From Paralvinella palmiformis (Eukaryota; Annelida; Polychaeta; Terebellida; Alvinellidae), in NCBI GenBank assembly GCA_025642065.1, contig JAODUP010000014.1, positions 211,001-275,000 on the forward strand: 64,000 nt of DNA. Direction: 5' to 3'. A program made the position numbers and the translations under genes. Shown in pieces: positions 1 to 12,789 of the stretch. The notes beneath the pieces were generated by a model that was given only the letters and a program-made list of their open reading frames with translations, was not told the DNA's origin and ran no database searches. Position 1 is the first letter of the stretch; each line of letters opens with the position of its first letter.

Positions 1-2350
1 ATATAATTGCGATATATGAAATAGATTAATTAATAAAATAGATAAGTAAACATAACATCAGCGTTCCCAGTCCGACCCGCTGTTGGTACTCGGACTCGTG
101 TAGCAGTTAGCCGCCGACTACTCTTTTTGATGGGGGGGGGGGATCGTCAAATGACACAGCCTAACGACGACGACAGCGGCCGAAAGAGATAGGCCTCGGC
201 CACGAAATATCGAAGATGTTTTCATTTCGTTTCATTGTCGGCGTAAATACGATAGATGGTAAAGCTCGCCGTTCAGCTATTGTCCGAAGTGTCGTCGCTA
301 AGTGGCTCTCGGTGTAAGACAAGATGGCTGACGCGTCGCATCGGTTAACAACAACATCTGTTTTATCGGGACGGCCAACAACCGGTAACTGTATACCCCA
401 TAGACGGCCATGAAAGGATAATTGTCGTTGATTGGTGACAGACAGACCGACGATGGCTCTGCGGAGGCGGCACAAAACTGTGTCCGGCTTAAAACGAAGA
501 TGCGCCGCTCTCGAAAGCGGTCCACATTTCGGAAAACGTTTCCACGTCAGACGATACTCCCTTCCCCGAGGCCGTACTTCGTACGTTTCGCGTTTCGTCC
601 GCGTTTTAAATTGGGATAACGCATCCCAATCGTTTTCGTTTTCAAGCTTTCGCTTCTTTGTTCCCGGAGTAAAGACAACGGCTAGGTGCTAATGAAAACA
701 CATCAGTCGCTTCATCGCCGGCCTCAATACGGCGAATCTCAGCGGGGGTGACCGACGCCCTTCACTCGACCCAGCAACATATGCTCGCTAGGAGCCAGAC
801 GGTTGCGCGGCGACTAACGCGGCAAAAGAGAAATTAGATTACCGTCGCGGCGTAGGGGGCGTTCGCAACCGAGTTGGGAACCATTGATTTTATTAGCGCT
901 TCGAGATAAAGGCGGAACGATTTTGGTTAAACCACTGCTATAGTTATCCGGTCGATCGGTTTGCTCGTGACGTTCATCGGCCGCTAGGTGGCGTAGTCTT
1001 CTCCGTAGGCTCGGCTCGCCCCCAAACCGCACGACGAGGCGCGCGTTGTCGTCAATCAAAGAAGGACCACCGTAGGCGGCTAACACATGCTCGACAGTTC
1101 CCCGTCGTCGGCCCGCCTCGCCCCTTTGTCCACGCTCGGGGTGACGACGACATTCCCCAGTTGGCTCGAGCGAGCGCCGTATACGAGACCACGAGACGGT
1201 GGCGTTGTCTTTCAAAGGACAACAAAAGACCGTTACTTAAAGGGCTCTCTGCGCCGCGATAATTACGCTCGAAGGACGCGTAATTTAAGGCGGAGCCGAC
1301 CGCGTGTATATATATAACGCCCATTGTGACTAAATATGAGAAGTCACACGATGGTGAAACGCGGAACTGGCGAACTGCAATAAAAGGGCCGTACATTCAG
1401 CGTGACGGCCTCACTGGAGGCAATTCTGACGGTGACGCGCTGAGACTACTCATAAACCGGTTAATTAAAATTCGATCGTCGGGAAAAAAACGTAAATAGT
1501 TGGTTACGGCTTACGGAAGGATGCCATTGTCAATAATGTACGTTGTTTAGCTGATAAGTTTGTGCTACAGCTGTTAACTGTAGTGGGTGGATGGGGGGGG
1601 GGGTGGCTGTAACGAAACCATTAACAATCCCCGGTAGCTATTGAGGAACTTAACAGACAATTTTGCTTAATTAATTATGCTGGCGATCAATCAGCAAAAC
1701 TGGCCACGATTCAACGATTCAGTTTTGTTTGAACAAAGCGGCACTGTACAATCCTGTTGTGCTTTTACCCGGAATATTACCCCGTCGTCGCCGATTTCGA
1801 GATGACAGGCCGCAGATATCAATAGTCGGCCGAATTTTATCTAAACAGCGGCCCCTGGCGCGTGTTTTTCTCTCCCGGTCTATTATAGCCGACACTGTTC
1901 ACCTTTAGCCATCGCCTCAGCTAACGCCACATTGAGAACAATTCAATTATCAACTGATCGTTTTTAAGGTTTGCTCTAGCGGCTGAAGTGTTTACGCAGC
2001 GACTGATGCCCCACAGTCAGTTGTCCGACAGTGCCTTGATGCCGAAAAGCGCAGGTTTTATCTGACAATCTGATTTCGTTGTGTCTCGCGGCTTTTGCTC
2101 GTTTTCGAGGCCCACATTGTGCAATTGTAAACGAACGTTTGCCGCAGACGAGCACTCGTCGAACTAGTTCGGCGTCTTTTGGTTTTAATTTTTTTTTTAT
2201 TTGAGCTTTTTTCGCTACGGAAACACCAATACAGGAAGCGCGTATGATGAATGGTTTTGAAGCGCGTAGTTTACAAGAACATCACTTACAAGATACGTCA
2301 TCTATTTGGATCAATAATTGCTGTGCATCAGGCGTTTTCTCGTTTAAAGT
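1..2350. other. Intergenic, no supported gene
   Basis: Relatively GC- and CpG-rich unique DNA. Short open frames on both strands show no domain, no codon bias I can recognise and no consistent splice sites. It contains G runs at about 132-142 and 1593-1602 and TTAATTA cores near 1460 and 1669. It could be the regulatory flank of a gene beyond the window. Confidence 0.4.
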
Positions 2351-2352
<2 letters not shown>

Positions 2353-2408
<56 letters not shown>

Positions 2409-2447
2409 TTACATTACATATAAATATATTTCGACACACACGCGCGC

Positions 2448-2492
<45 letters not shown>

Positions 2493-2515
2493 CATACATA
2501 CATACATACATACAC
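2353..2515. repeat. Compound microsatellite TA, CGCA, CATA
   Basis: TA array at 2353-2405, then CG/CA alternation and a CACG tetramer array at 2436-2494, then CATA units to 2515. Confidence 0.95.
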
Positions 2516-3427
2516 AACATACGTGTTTAATACTGATGATTTCTCTTTCGTACCGACGTAAAAGCTGACAAATCTTGGCAGATTGTTGACATGTTAGTCG
2601 TCGCAGATATTGTTTGTCGTAGACCTTTATTAACATAACGATAGCGCGAATCGTTAATGATTAGAATCATCATCGTCATGATAGATGTTTGAATGATAGC
2701 GATAAATGATAACAGAAGGTAAAAAACCTCTTTTGTGGAGGGTGGCATATGAACAAAGAAACGACTAACACGCAAAAACTAAACAGTATCAGACTGAAAA
2801 GTTTTTTTTTTAAATGGAGAGATAAAAAACACGGACACAAAACAGCCGCTGCTACACCGGCGACAAAATGTAGTGTAAAAAGGCTTTTGATAATAATTAT
2901 CAACCCCTCCATCCACCCCCCTCCCCCCGCCCCGATAGAGCTCACAACTTAGTGAAAGTCTCTAGATTAAAGTTAAGGATGAGCTATTATCAATCAGATG
3001 GACGGTGCTGCTGTCATCGCGATGAACGACGACGGCGGCACGATATCGTCTGCCAATTGAATCGATTGTTAATTATGAATTGACTCGAACTATCTATCCG
3101 TCGTCTGAAGATGTCCAAGTCACGTGACGGGTGAGTAGTAGTCAGCTGACTGTTGACCTAGATATAGTGGTGGGGGGTGGTGGACAATGGCTATTTATAA
3201 TTAGTGAGCTAGTGTCGTGCTCTATGTGAAGAGAGACGTCAGATTACGGGTCAGCGGGTCACCTGTCACTGTCCTGGTTATTATAATGAACACTGGACAG
3301 TACTGTGATGGGAGAGAGATGACCAGTACTTAAGTCGATTGTGGACATAGGGACGAGATGGTGAGTTGACACAGTATGACAACATGGAGTGATACGGGGC
3401 TGGTGGGGAGGCGGGTGCCGTCAACGC

Positions 3428-3940
3428 GCGCACGTGTGTGCGCACGTGCGCGTGCGCGTGCGTGCGTGCGTGTTAAACAATGTGTGAAAAGGCACCGGGG
3501 AAAAGAATCGCGAATCAAGAATGATTCATCAGGGAACTACTTCCATGGAAGCAATAGTTCATGCTGAGACGTGGACTGGCTCACCCCTCTGTCTGTGTGT
3601 CTGTCTATCTGTCTGTTTATCTGTCTCGCCTGTCTCTCTATGTTTATGTACGTCTGTTTCTGTTAGTAATTACGTAATGATTACGTTGATCTTTATCGCT
3701 TTATGCCTGTACATCTGTAGACTAATTTGTTTACACGTTAACACATATTTATTGTAAGAGGCTTCACTTTGTGGAGAACAGATTATTGAAGGAAGTGTCG
3801 TGTTTTGAAGTGTGAAACATTTCACGTACCTCAGATATTTCCGTCTTTACTGTATATTAAAACTAATCACGATGTGAGCACCTTATTAAATATAAATATT
3901 ATTGATAGCATCACCATTATTATCGTCATCACCATCATGG

Positions 3941-4006
<66 letters not shown>

Positions 4007-4032
4007 TGTGTGTGCGTCAGTGTGTGTGCGTC
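3428..4032. repeat. GT/GC-rich simple repeats, TCTG-rich tract and CT-GT compound microsatellite
   Basis: GTGCGC alternation at 3428-3472, an imperfect TCTG/TCTAT tract at 3583-3660, and a CT array (about 3945-3988) running into a GT array (3989-4013). Confidence 0.9.
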
Positions 4033-4667
4033 AATGTGTGGCAATAACACTTAGTTAGAGAGCTTGATAACGGCGAGCCAGTTGCTCACCAACGCTAATC
4101 TACGCGAGAGGGCGCTGAAGTAGCGCTGTGTGATGGCAGTACCGTCCATTAAACAACACCGGGAATAAAGTGGCTAATTGATGGTGGACACTGTCCACAC
4201 TGTAGGTGGCGACCTCTAGGTGGCCGCCACGACCGGCGTCACGACGCTATCATTGTCATGTTACCATCCATAATCGGCCGGTGAACGGAGTCTAAGAGCT
4301 TTGTTTGTCCAAGCCTCCAGCCAACACACACACACACATGAACACGCGGACACGCGCGCTCCGAGATACGCCGCTGCGGTGACGTCTTATAAAAAACCGA
4401 CATGTTCATAATAGGCCAGAGCCCCGGGTCACTGTGGGTTCGATTTTTTGGCTGGCAGCCGGCAATAGAGCACGGTAGCTGACACCTGACCCTAAGGTGA
4501 ACGTCTGGTGTGCGCGCGTAATAGTGCATAATGGCCGGGATTGTCGCGACAATGGCCAACGCTCGGCTCACGGGCGGCGGGAGGCGTCGTGTCTCGGGTC
4601 GGGAACTAGCCCGATGCGATCCCCCGGTCTCCGGACAGGCCGCGAGCGGGCCGGCGAGATGTCGGAC

Positions 4668-4677
4668 AGGTGGCGCC
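4668..4677 (+). promoter_or_regulatory. CTCF-like core AGGTGGCGCC
   Basis: Exact match to the AGRTGGCGCY core described for bilaterian CTCF. It lies at the left edge of duplicated element A. Confidence 0.35.
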
Positions 4678-4865
4678 GTCTATAATGCGGAACGTCCGCG
4701 CAGCCAGCCATTAATTACACTCGGAGGTGGCACGGTCATTGTCGGCGAATTAAAGTCACCCCCAAACGAACATTACTCGCCGCTGACCGCTCGACGGAAC
4801 ATTTCAATATGCGATTTTTATTAGACAGCCACCGAACAATGGCCGACCACTTGTAATTGGCACGG
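4671..4865. promoter_or_regulatory. Non-coding element, copy A of a diverged duplicated pair
   Basis: Shares ordered blocks with 6283-6453: CCGTC-TATAATG-GAA, CATTAATTACA-TCGGA (4709-4725), CACGG, CGAATTAAAG-CAC, CCCAAA-GAACAT, TTA-TAGACA-CC and AATTGG-CAC. No open frame is conserved between the copies. The ATTAATTA core resembles homeodomain sites. An enhancer role is inference. Confidence 0.5.
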
Positions 4866-5650
4866 CGAAGGCCGTCTCCCCGCACTCGGACCGCGTTGCA
4901 GTGGTCGTCGGCGCGATTTGCCGCCTTACTGGCGAAATGGACTTCACAGAGCATTTGAGGAAATGTATTTTCCGATTCACTTGTAATCTAATAAATGTCG
5001 GAGGCGTCAAAAACGAACACAGTCGTTAGTCAGCCGGAAGACGTGCTGCGATCCTTGTTGTGACGCATTAAAAAAAATATCCTCTTGGGTTATGTTCGCT
5101 CTGTCAATGGATGATGATGATGATGGGGTTGGTGATTATGATGATGATGATGATGATGATGATAATAATGATGATTCATAACTGTAATAAGTGTGAAATT
5201 CAATAGTACAATAGTAAACATTTATCTTGTGTTTTACATAAAAATTATCATATTTAAAAGTTCCTACATAATTGGACTGACCACAAGAAGAAGAACTGTC
5301 ACGTTCTTTTGATGACCAGTCTGTAATATTAATAATTTCCGGCGGCTATCCAGGTACGAGATGATTAAAAGCGGGAACTGTGCTGAATAAAGTCGGCCAT
5401 TACACTGACGTCAGAACGGGGGGGGGAGTAGGCTGACATGACGGAGATTCCGGACAGTGAAGACATCAATGTGGCTGTCAGATGAACAGATGAGTAGACG
5501 ACGTGTGCAATGTCGAGTTTCGAAAGTTGGCAGTACCTTGCATGCCTTTGTAGACGTTGCTAACGTGGACCAGCGTTTCGCAATTTCGTGGAATATGACT
5601 CCAAACATTCCCGATGTTGTTAAAGGTGGTAAGTCCAATCTTACACTGTA

Positions 5651-5780
<130 letters not shown>

Positions 5781-5928
5781 CTATGCGTGTCTTATTTTAT
5801 TCTGCCTCCACGAAGTGGATAAAAGACACGGTAAAATTATGTACATACTGAGAAGCAACATTACATGTAAAAACAGCAGCAAACATTATATATGGTGGAC
5901 TAAATTACATGCAGAACAACGCACAATA

Positions 5929-6075
5929 GGATGATGTTTTACGGCCACCTTTGTGCACATGGTAGGCTAAATGGGCCGAGCGACCTCCAAAGATGATGAA
6001 GCGAAGTCAAAGATTCGAACACGAGTAGTAGTAAATCTGTGATCCAACAGGTTACTGCTAGACAACGGATGCGCC
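5929..6075 (-). repeat. SINE family 1 copy (tRNA-derived), internally deleted
   Basis: Matches the family 1 body (GTGCACAAA-GTGGCCGTAAAACATC end and GCGC-start tRNA-like head) but lacks about 33 bases covering the end of the B-box region. Confidence 0.8.
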
Positions 6076-6110
6076 CTCCGCACAATTGTGATTAAGAGAT
6101 AACTAAATAA

Positions 6111-6111
<1 letters not shown>

Positions 6112-6186
<75 letters not shown>

Positions 6187-6187
6187 G
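6112..6187. repeat. TA then GA compound microsatellite
   Basis: A TA array of about 54 bases runs into GA units. Confidence 0.95.
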
Positions 6188-6282
6188 AGAGTAAAGGTAG
6201 CTGATGCTACAATAATGTATGTTCTAGTATAAGTCAGCTTGTACTTCTTAACCCGTCATCCATTTTTTTAATAATAGTCAAA

Positions 6283-6453
6283 GCACCGTCCGTATAATGA
6301 CGAAGGTTCACAGAACCACTCATTAATTACAATCGGATGACACGGCAGCCAATGTTAACGAATTAAAGACACAGTAGGCACTCCCAAATGAACATGATCT
6401 ATTCGCACAGTCTCGTTAATAGACATCCGCGTGGTTGTTTTGAATTGGACACA
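6283..6453. promoter_or_regulatory. Non-coding element, copy B of a diverged duplicated pair
   Basis: Contains CATTAATTACAATCGGA at 6321-6337, then CACGG, CGAATTAAAGACAC and CCCAAATGAACAT in the same order and orientation as copy A 1.6 kb to the left. It sits between two TA microsatellites. Confidence 0.5.
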
Positions 6454-6459
6454 GAGAGC

Positions 6460-6462
<3 letters not shown>

Positions 6463-6511
<49 letters not shown>

Positions 6512-6655
6512 ATTTGTCATGCATTGTATATAGAATCAAGGTCAATGGAAAGGAAAGTGGGATTATTAATCCCTGAGTAGATTAGAGTAATTTAGACATC
6601 TCATTCTATACTCGGCCAGCCCGGAGAGAAATAACCCCCATCAAAGATACGACCC

Positions 6656-6682
<27 letters not shown>
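6463..6682. repeat. Two TA microsatellites with unique DNA between
   Basis: TA arrays at 6463-6508 and 6657-6682; the 150 bases between show no recognisable feature. Confidence 0.9.
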
Positions 6683-6687
<5 letters not shown>

Positions 6688-6737
6688 ATTCCTATTGTTG
6701 ATGGAACTAACTAACGAACTTTGTCAAATACTCGTTA

Positions 6738-7094
6738 CTACTACCATCACTTGTCCTCCTCCTCCTACTACTATTACTACCACAACAACAACAACAATTA
6801 CTACTACTACTACTACCTCTACTACTACTACTACTACTACTATTACTACTATTACTATTAATTATTTCTTATTTTTGTTACTATTATTATTAATAGTAGT
6901 AGTAGTAGTAGTAGCAATGATAGTAATAAAAATAACAGTACCAGCAGAAATACTACTACTACTACTACCAATACTAATACTACTACTAATAATAATAATT
7001 ATTATTAGTATTATTATTATAACCGTGTCACTGAAAGTACTCTTTTTAATCATCTGAAATATGGAGAAGTTAACTCTCTCTCTCTCTCTCTCTC

Positions 7095-7150
<56 letters not shown>
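6738..7150. repeat. Trinucleotide (ACT/TAT/AGT) mosaic followed by TC and TA arrays
   Basis: About 280 bases of mixed ACT, ATT, TAG and AAT units, then TC (7075-7097) and TA (7100-7148) arrays. The open frames on both strands, rich in Thr, Ile and Leu, are repeat artefacts. Confidence 0.9.
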
Positions 7151-7151
<1 letters not shown>

Positions 7152-8900
7152 AATATTCTTTACATGATTTATTTGGAGCTGAAAATTATGCGAAGACACT
7201 TCGGAAATGCTTTACATCCATACATTGGTATATATGGTATGTGCATATTGAGTAATAGGAACAAAATACAGAAATTACTTCAACAAAACTTAAAGTATTT
7301 TACTATGTGTTATCTTTATAAAGTTTATTATAAAATCTAATGCCTACTGTAGATCTAGGCAAAATGTTTATCTTTATAACATGGCTACGTTCTCCTTCAA
7401 CAACAAACTTCCATTAAACTGCAAACTGCAAAGTAGCTTCGTTCTATCAACCGCAGTGAGAAAAGTGTGTTTTATTAATTAAAATAAAAATATAAAAATA
7501 TTGACGCAACGTTTTTGGAGGAACACAGTATTTACAACAAACACAGTTGCTGTGATTGAAAGTAAACATTGCACGTTCGTGGTGAGATTTATGAAATTCG
7601 ACAAAATACAAAAAGGCGACTTCAATGCACAAACTAAAACAATCTAAGATCGGCCATCAAGTCGTCTAAATGCTTGATTTAATAACATAATGACATATCA
7701 CAACAGGGGGTTATGTCAGTCGACAGAACCGGCCGGAGGTCGTTGTCCAGATTCGTTCGGTTATGATTTAATTTTTGATCTATGGCTAATATTTCGAATA
7801 CGACAATGGCGGCGGATGTGACATTTATACAAATTGCTCGATTTCTGGTGCGCGTGCGCGTTCGTCCACTCGACGCGACCAGCCACCGAGCCTCGTCTGG
7901 TGACATTATTTAATGAAGTTGCCATTACGACTGACAACGAGGGCGTGAACGTTTTCACGACACATTAATGCTAACAATAAGTATCGTATAACCCCGGGGC
8001 GTTGTCCGTATTCAGCAAGGTGCCCCTGCTGCTGGCGGGTGACCTTTTTTTGTGGCCAGCCTCAGCCAGCCCAGCCTGCGTTTCTCTTTCCTAGCGGTTA
8101 TGACGTATTGCGTCCGTCCCACCTCGCTCGGTTGTGACACGATTGGCCGGCCACTGGCCACCTCCGACCTTCAACCAAATGTTATTTTAATTCTCGCTGC
8201 AGGAGACCATTCCACGGCAGAAATGTTAGACGAAGATGGCGACCATGAGCGATAATTTGGTTTTCCATTCTTCCTAGAGGCCGTTATCTGATGCTTGGCA
8301 GCGACCTCGCGTTAGCCGTCGCTTCTTCGGACGTATCCTATTCAACGGCCAAGAAATACTCAGGCGCCTTTTTTCACTTTCACGTTCTCCGAGTTCCAGA
8401 GCGAGCATCTGTCAGTTTGAGGAACGCGGGTCTGGTGGACGGGAACGAGAAGGGCGCACCGAAGGCATCCGAAGTAAATTTGAAATATGTAACTGAAAAT
8501 CGGCCACTGAGAGACTCCATTCGCTGCCCGAAAATTAGTAACCCGATAGCGAGCTAATGCGAAGAAAACGTTGATATTGGTGGTAACTTCAACCGACCAA
8601 ATGGATGTCGGGATATTGTATTGTGGGTCGACATATTGACACTTGACAACTCCTACTCCGCTGCGTTGATTGACGTATTGTATTCGAATATGCGAATTAG
8701 CTCGTTTGGTTCAACGATTTACACGATTCTGGACGCCTCAGTCGTTCGAATACTAAGACGGTAAACGGTCGATTCGTATAGTTGACGTATGTCCAAGAGA
8801 AACACTATACTTTTTGGTATTCGTGTGCCGATTAAAGTCGTTAGCGTCGTCGTCTCCCAGATCCAAGGAGCCCTTCGGTGGCTGGTTTTCGGAACGATCG
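7151..8900. other. Intergenic, no supported gene
   Basis: AT-rich to 7650 and then GC-moderate unique DNA. The open frame at 8291-8557 (88 residues) has no recognisable domain or splice context. Confidence 0.4.
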
Positions 8901-9236
8901 TTAATTAACCAATCGACGAAGCTCGGACGGGGCGAATCAGCGCGCGCGATCTAATTATGGCCAACACCAGGAAACGACTTCGACGAACTGTGGACGTTTA
9001 AAAAGCGCGTGATGAAATTATTAAATACGAGTATAATGACGTTATGTCGGGTTATGGCGTCATGCGGCGAGCGAAGAAGACACCCTGAAAGCTTCTCGGA
9101 AAGGCCGAGACGGGGGGCCGGCGTAAAAGAAAATCTGACACTGGCCAATTAATACGAGGCTTCGGGGAGCGAAACCCGGTCGTCCTGACGGCTCCATCTG
9201 TTAATTAGTAAGTTGCTCGTGTTATCGGTTAATTAG
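8901..9236. promoter_or_regulatory. Cluster of homeodomain-type TTAATTA cores
   Basis: Five cores occur in about 340 bases: TTAATTAA (8901), TAATTA (8952), CAATTAATA (9147), TTAATTAG (9201) and TTAATTAG (9229). The surrounding DNA is GC-moderate and not repetitive. The cluster is a candidate enhancer; function is inferred only from motif density. Confidence 0.35.
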
Positions 9237-9552
9237 AGAAGAATCGTAACGTGGGCTATCGGATTCAAGATGGCATTGTTAGGGAGATGACAAGATAATA
9301 AAGATATTACTCGTTAGGCAGAAGGATCGTCTCAAACCAACAGTTACGTCACTCGATATGAGCAAGTCCATAATAAATCATTGGTCGTATGTCTTGTTGT
9401 TGTTGTTGTTGTTGGGAGGGCGGATGGGGGGGGGGGTAGGGATTCGAGCGGGCGAACGGGTGGGGGGGATTTGTCTTCTTTTGCAAGCCGAAGAAAATAT
9501 AAATTAGACAATAAATAGATAATAAGAGGCATAATCTCTTTTTTCATCCGAT

Positions 9553-9733
9553 GAAGATGATGATTGGATGTTTTACGGCCACTTTTATTATCCGACGATA
9601 GGCTAAATGGGTCGACTGATCTACAATGGTGATGAAGCGAAGTCAAAGATGAAACACCCTTCAGATATGCCCACGCGTATAGAGGGTGGTAGCGATCTGT
9701 AGTTCAACACGCTACCGCTAGACCACGGAGCCC
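9553..9733 (-). repeat. SINE family 1 copy, diverged
   Basis: Full-length layout from the ATC-rich tail to the tRNA-like head, with many substitutions in the body; an old copy. Confidence 0.8.
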
Positions 9734-10816
9734 CCCCACCCCCGACTACGAAACATAACCATCTAGCAACGCCACCTGTGATATAAATGCATAACAAATA
9801 AAGTTATACAATATTCCAAGCTATCTATAAATGTTACTTTTTTCTTATTAAACATTTTACAGCTAAAAAAACTATATTCCATTTTTAACCGACTAAATGC
9901 ATTTCACAGATTCCAAGTTTAGACAACGGAAACGTCATATCCAAGTATAACTTCGACAGCTTGCACTTAACCAAACTTCTCCCAACTTTGTCATAATGGC
10001 TGTTCAACGTGAGGCACCACTCAAACATCAATTCCCGCACTTTGTTATGGGCGGGGGAGGTAAATTTGAGGTGGCATGATGTGTGATTTCTGTTGTGATT
10101 TATTCTTGCTGTTAATGATTCCCAGCTTTCGTTTAGTTGTTCGTATAGAACGATCAGAGAGAAAGTAGACGGGAGTTACCTAACGGCGATGGTTGAAAGG
10201 GGCAGGCCTTCAGAAAGAAGAGCCATTTAAATATGTGTACATTGTGCTTAAATGGCGAGAACAAATGGGATTTGTTTACAGTTGCCGTCCGTTTTATAAT
10301 CTGGAGACATAAGAGGAATTTATTTTTTAGAGAACTACTTTACATAAGTAATGTGACGCGATTGAAATCAATCACCTACGTTAAGCTTTTGATATACATA
10401 AAACATTTGTCTAGAATCCGGGGCTGAAGGATCAGGGGCCATTCCATCAAAATATTTGCAATTTATAGAAACTGGGTTTAATTTCTTTATATACAGGGAT
10501 AGTTTGATCCCAATCTACCAAACTCGTTGATATTTATATATCAAACTGGCACCATAAAGCGGAATAAAAAAATGTACGTAAGTTTTGAGACAATCTGCCT
10601 AATAGTGTAGCATGATAATATAATAATAGTATTAAAATTTAGTAATGAGTGGTGCTCCATTGGTATGCCTCATGTTTATGGTATATAAGGCTGATACCAG
10701 AGTTTAAATCGTGACCAGTGGAAATGTTCTGTGAGCTTTAAAACAGGTCAACTGTAAACTCCGGCGCCTTGGAAAAGTCGAATAAATTATCTTTTGTTGT
10801 CGATGCGTTGCTAAGC

Positions 10817-11420
10817 TCACTCACTCACTCACTCACTCACTCACTCACTCACTCACTCACTCACTCACTCACTCACTCACTCACTCACTCACTCACTCAC
10901 TCACTCACTCACTCACTCACTCACTCACTCACTCACTCACTCACTCACTCACTCACTCACTCACTCACCACCTACCACCACTCACCACTCACTCACCACT
11001 CACCACTCACCACCACTCACTCACCACTCACCATTCCTACCACCACTCACTCACTCACTCACTCACTCACTCATCTCACCACTCACCACCACTCACTCAC
11101 CACTCACCACTCACTCACCACCACTCACTCACCACTCACCACCACTCACTCACCACCACTCACTCACTCACTCACCACCACCACCACTCACTCACTCACC
11201 ACCACCACTCACCACCACCACTCACTCACTCACTCACTCACTCACTCACTCACTCACTCACTCACTCACTCACTCACTCACTCACTCACTCACTCACTCA
11301 CTCACTCACTCACTCACTCACTCACCACTCACTCACTCACTCACTCACTCACTCACTCACTCACTCACTCACTCACTCACTCACTCACTCACTCACTCAC
11401 TCACTCACTCACTCACTCAC
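10817..11420. repeat. CACT tetranucleotide satellite, about 600 bp
   Basis: Nearly pure CACT array at both ends, with an interrupted middle (about 10965-11220) of CACTCACCAC variants. The long open frame across it (231 residues of LTHS repeats) is a by-product of the 4-base unit and not a gene. Confidence 0.95.
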
Positions 11421-11657
11421 CCATCCAATCAATCATATTTAGTATTCGAGTAATAATGCAATAAAAACCTAAACGCGTTAAGCACCAACACCATCCTGCC
11501 ATCAAAATACAATTTTCCTCTATGATAACAACTGGTTAGGTCTCCATATAAAACATTACTTACAAATGGCTAATATATGTTGCTAGACTTAGCATGCAAG
11601 GTGGTTTTGATATTTGTTTCCGCCAGAAAGGTGGGAGCTTTGACTCATACAGGTAAC

Positions 11658-12780
11658 ATAATAATAATAATATACAAATTTTATATAGCGCCCTATATAA
11701 CCTGTAAGAAGGTTACTCTAAGGCGCTTGACAATAAATAATTATATGGATGTAACAGATTTACATCTTTAAAAAATATATAATTCTTTCTAGCCAGATAC
11801 ATAATATATTCAGATAGGAAAAGCTGAAACAAAAAGATCCGTTTTTATCTTCTTTTTGAAGGTATCAAGGGTGTTGCACTTTTTGATGGTTACTAGACTC
11901 AGACCGTAGAGACCTTGTCGGCTGATACGGTACGACAAGTTCCTCTAAGTACTGAGGGGCTGTCCCTTGAATTGCCTTAAAAGTGTACACCAAAATCTTG
12001 TACTGTGAACTGTATATAAGGGAGTTCAAGACTGGTGTTATATGTTCTCTTTTATGAGTGCGAGTGACTAACCTGGCAGAAAAATTCTGTATTTTCTGTA
12101 GCCGTGTCATCAGTGTGCTTGGAAGTCCATATAGGAAAGCGTTGCCGTAATCTAGCCGAGAAGTTATCAGGGCGTGTGCTAGTGTTTTGCAAGCATCCAA
12201 TATGATGTACCGCCTGATATGACCAATATTACGAATTTGGTAATAACAGGCTTTGGATATTGCATTTACTTGCCTCTCCATGGTCAGGGATGTATCAAAA
12301 TATACTCCTAAGTTCTTCACTGACGATGCTACAGAAACAGTACGAAGCCGTAATTCCTCAGTCATCCTAACCTGATGTTTTGGGTTAAAGATAATGAGCT
12401 CTGTCTTTTCTTCGTTTAACTTAAGCATGTTTGTACTCATCCAAGTACTGATATCAGCCAAACAAGCTTCCAATTTCTTTGCAACGTCGGACCAAGTTGT
12501 TTTTGAGCATGATCGCCATATAAACCTGGGTATCATCTGCATAACAGTGGTAGAGCAAATTATGTCGGCTACGTATCGCACCAATTGGTTTTGAATACAA
12601 CGGTACTTACGTGGTCCAAGTACCGATCCTTGTGGCACCCCAAAATTCAGGCACTTACCTTCTGATGTCGTCATTCCTATGGCAACAGACTGAGATCTGT
12701 CACACATAAATACTTCCAGTAATCGTCGCCCATATCCGCTTGGCAAATGTTGTTCTATGCGTTTCCTTAAGCGGCCATAT
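11658..12780 (-). mobile_element. 5'-truncated, frameshifted non-LTR retrotransposon (LINE) reverse transcriptase
   Basis: The minus frame 12746-11865 encodes the C-terminal part of a LINE reverse transcriptase. It has SQSVAIG, the RT box GVPQGSVLGP, WMSTNMLKLNEEKTE, KNLGVYFD, SRLDYGNAFLYGLP, LQKIQNFSARLVT and AIQGTAPQYLEELVVPYQPT, the string typical of CR1/Jockey-group elements in invertebrates. The catalytic YADD box lies in another frame: around 12515-12545 the minus strand reads HCYADDTQVYM out of frame with the flanking protein. The copy is therefore dead. Upstream domains (endonuclease, RT 5' half) are missing, so it is 5'-truncated near 12780. Downstream of the stop the 3' tail contains paired AGCGCC and GGCGCT blocks and ends in a TTA/ATT repeat at 11658-11680. 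Clade assignment is tentative. Confidence 0.85.
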
Positions 12781-12789
12781 TAATCAATC

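Noticed and set aside
6695..7057. 120-residue frame rich in Thr, Ile and Leu, and its antisense partner
   Set aside because: Artefact of the trinucleotide mosaic.
10769..11464. 231-residue open frame of LTHS repeats
   Set aside because: Entirely produced by the CACT tetranucleotide array; no unique coding sequence or splice context.
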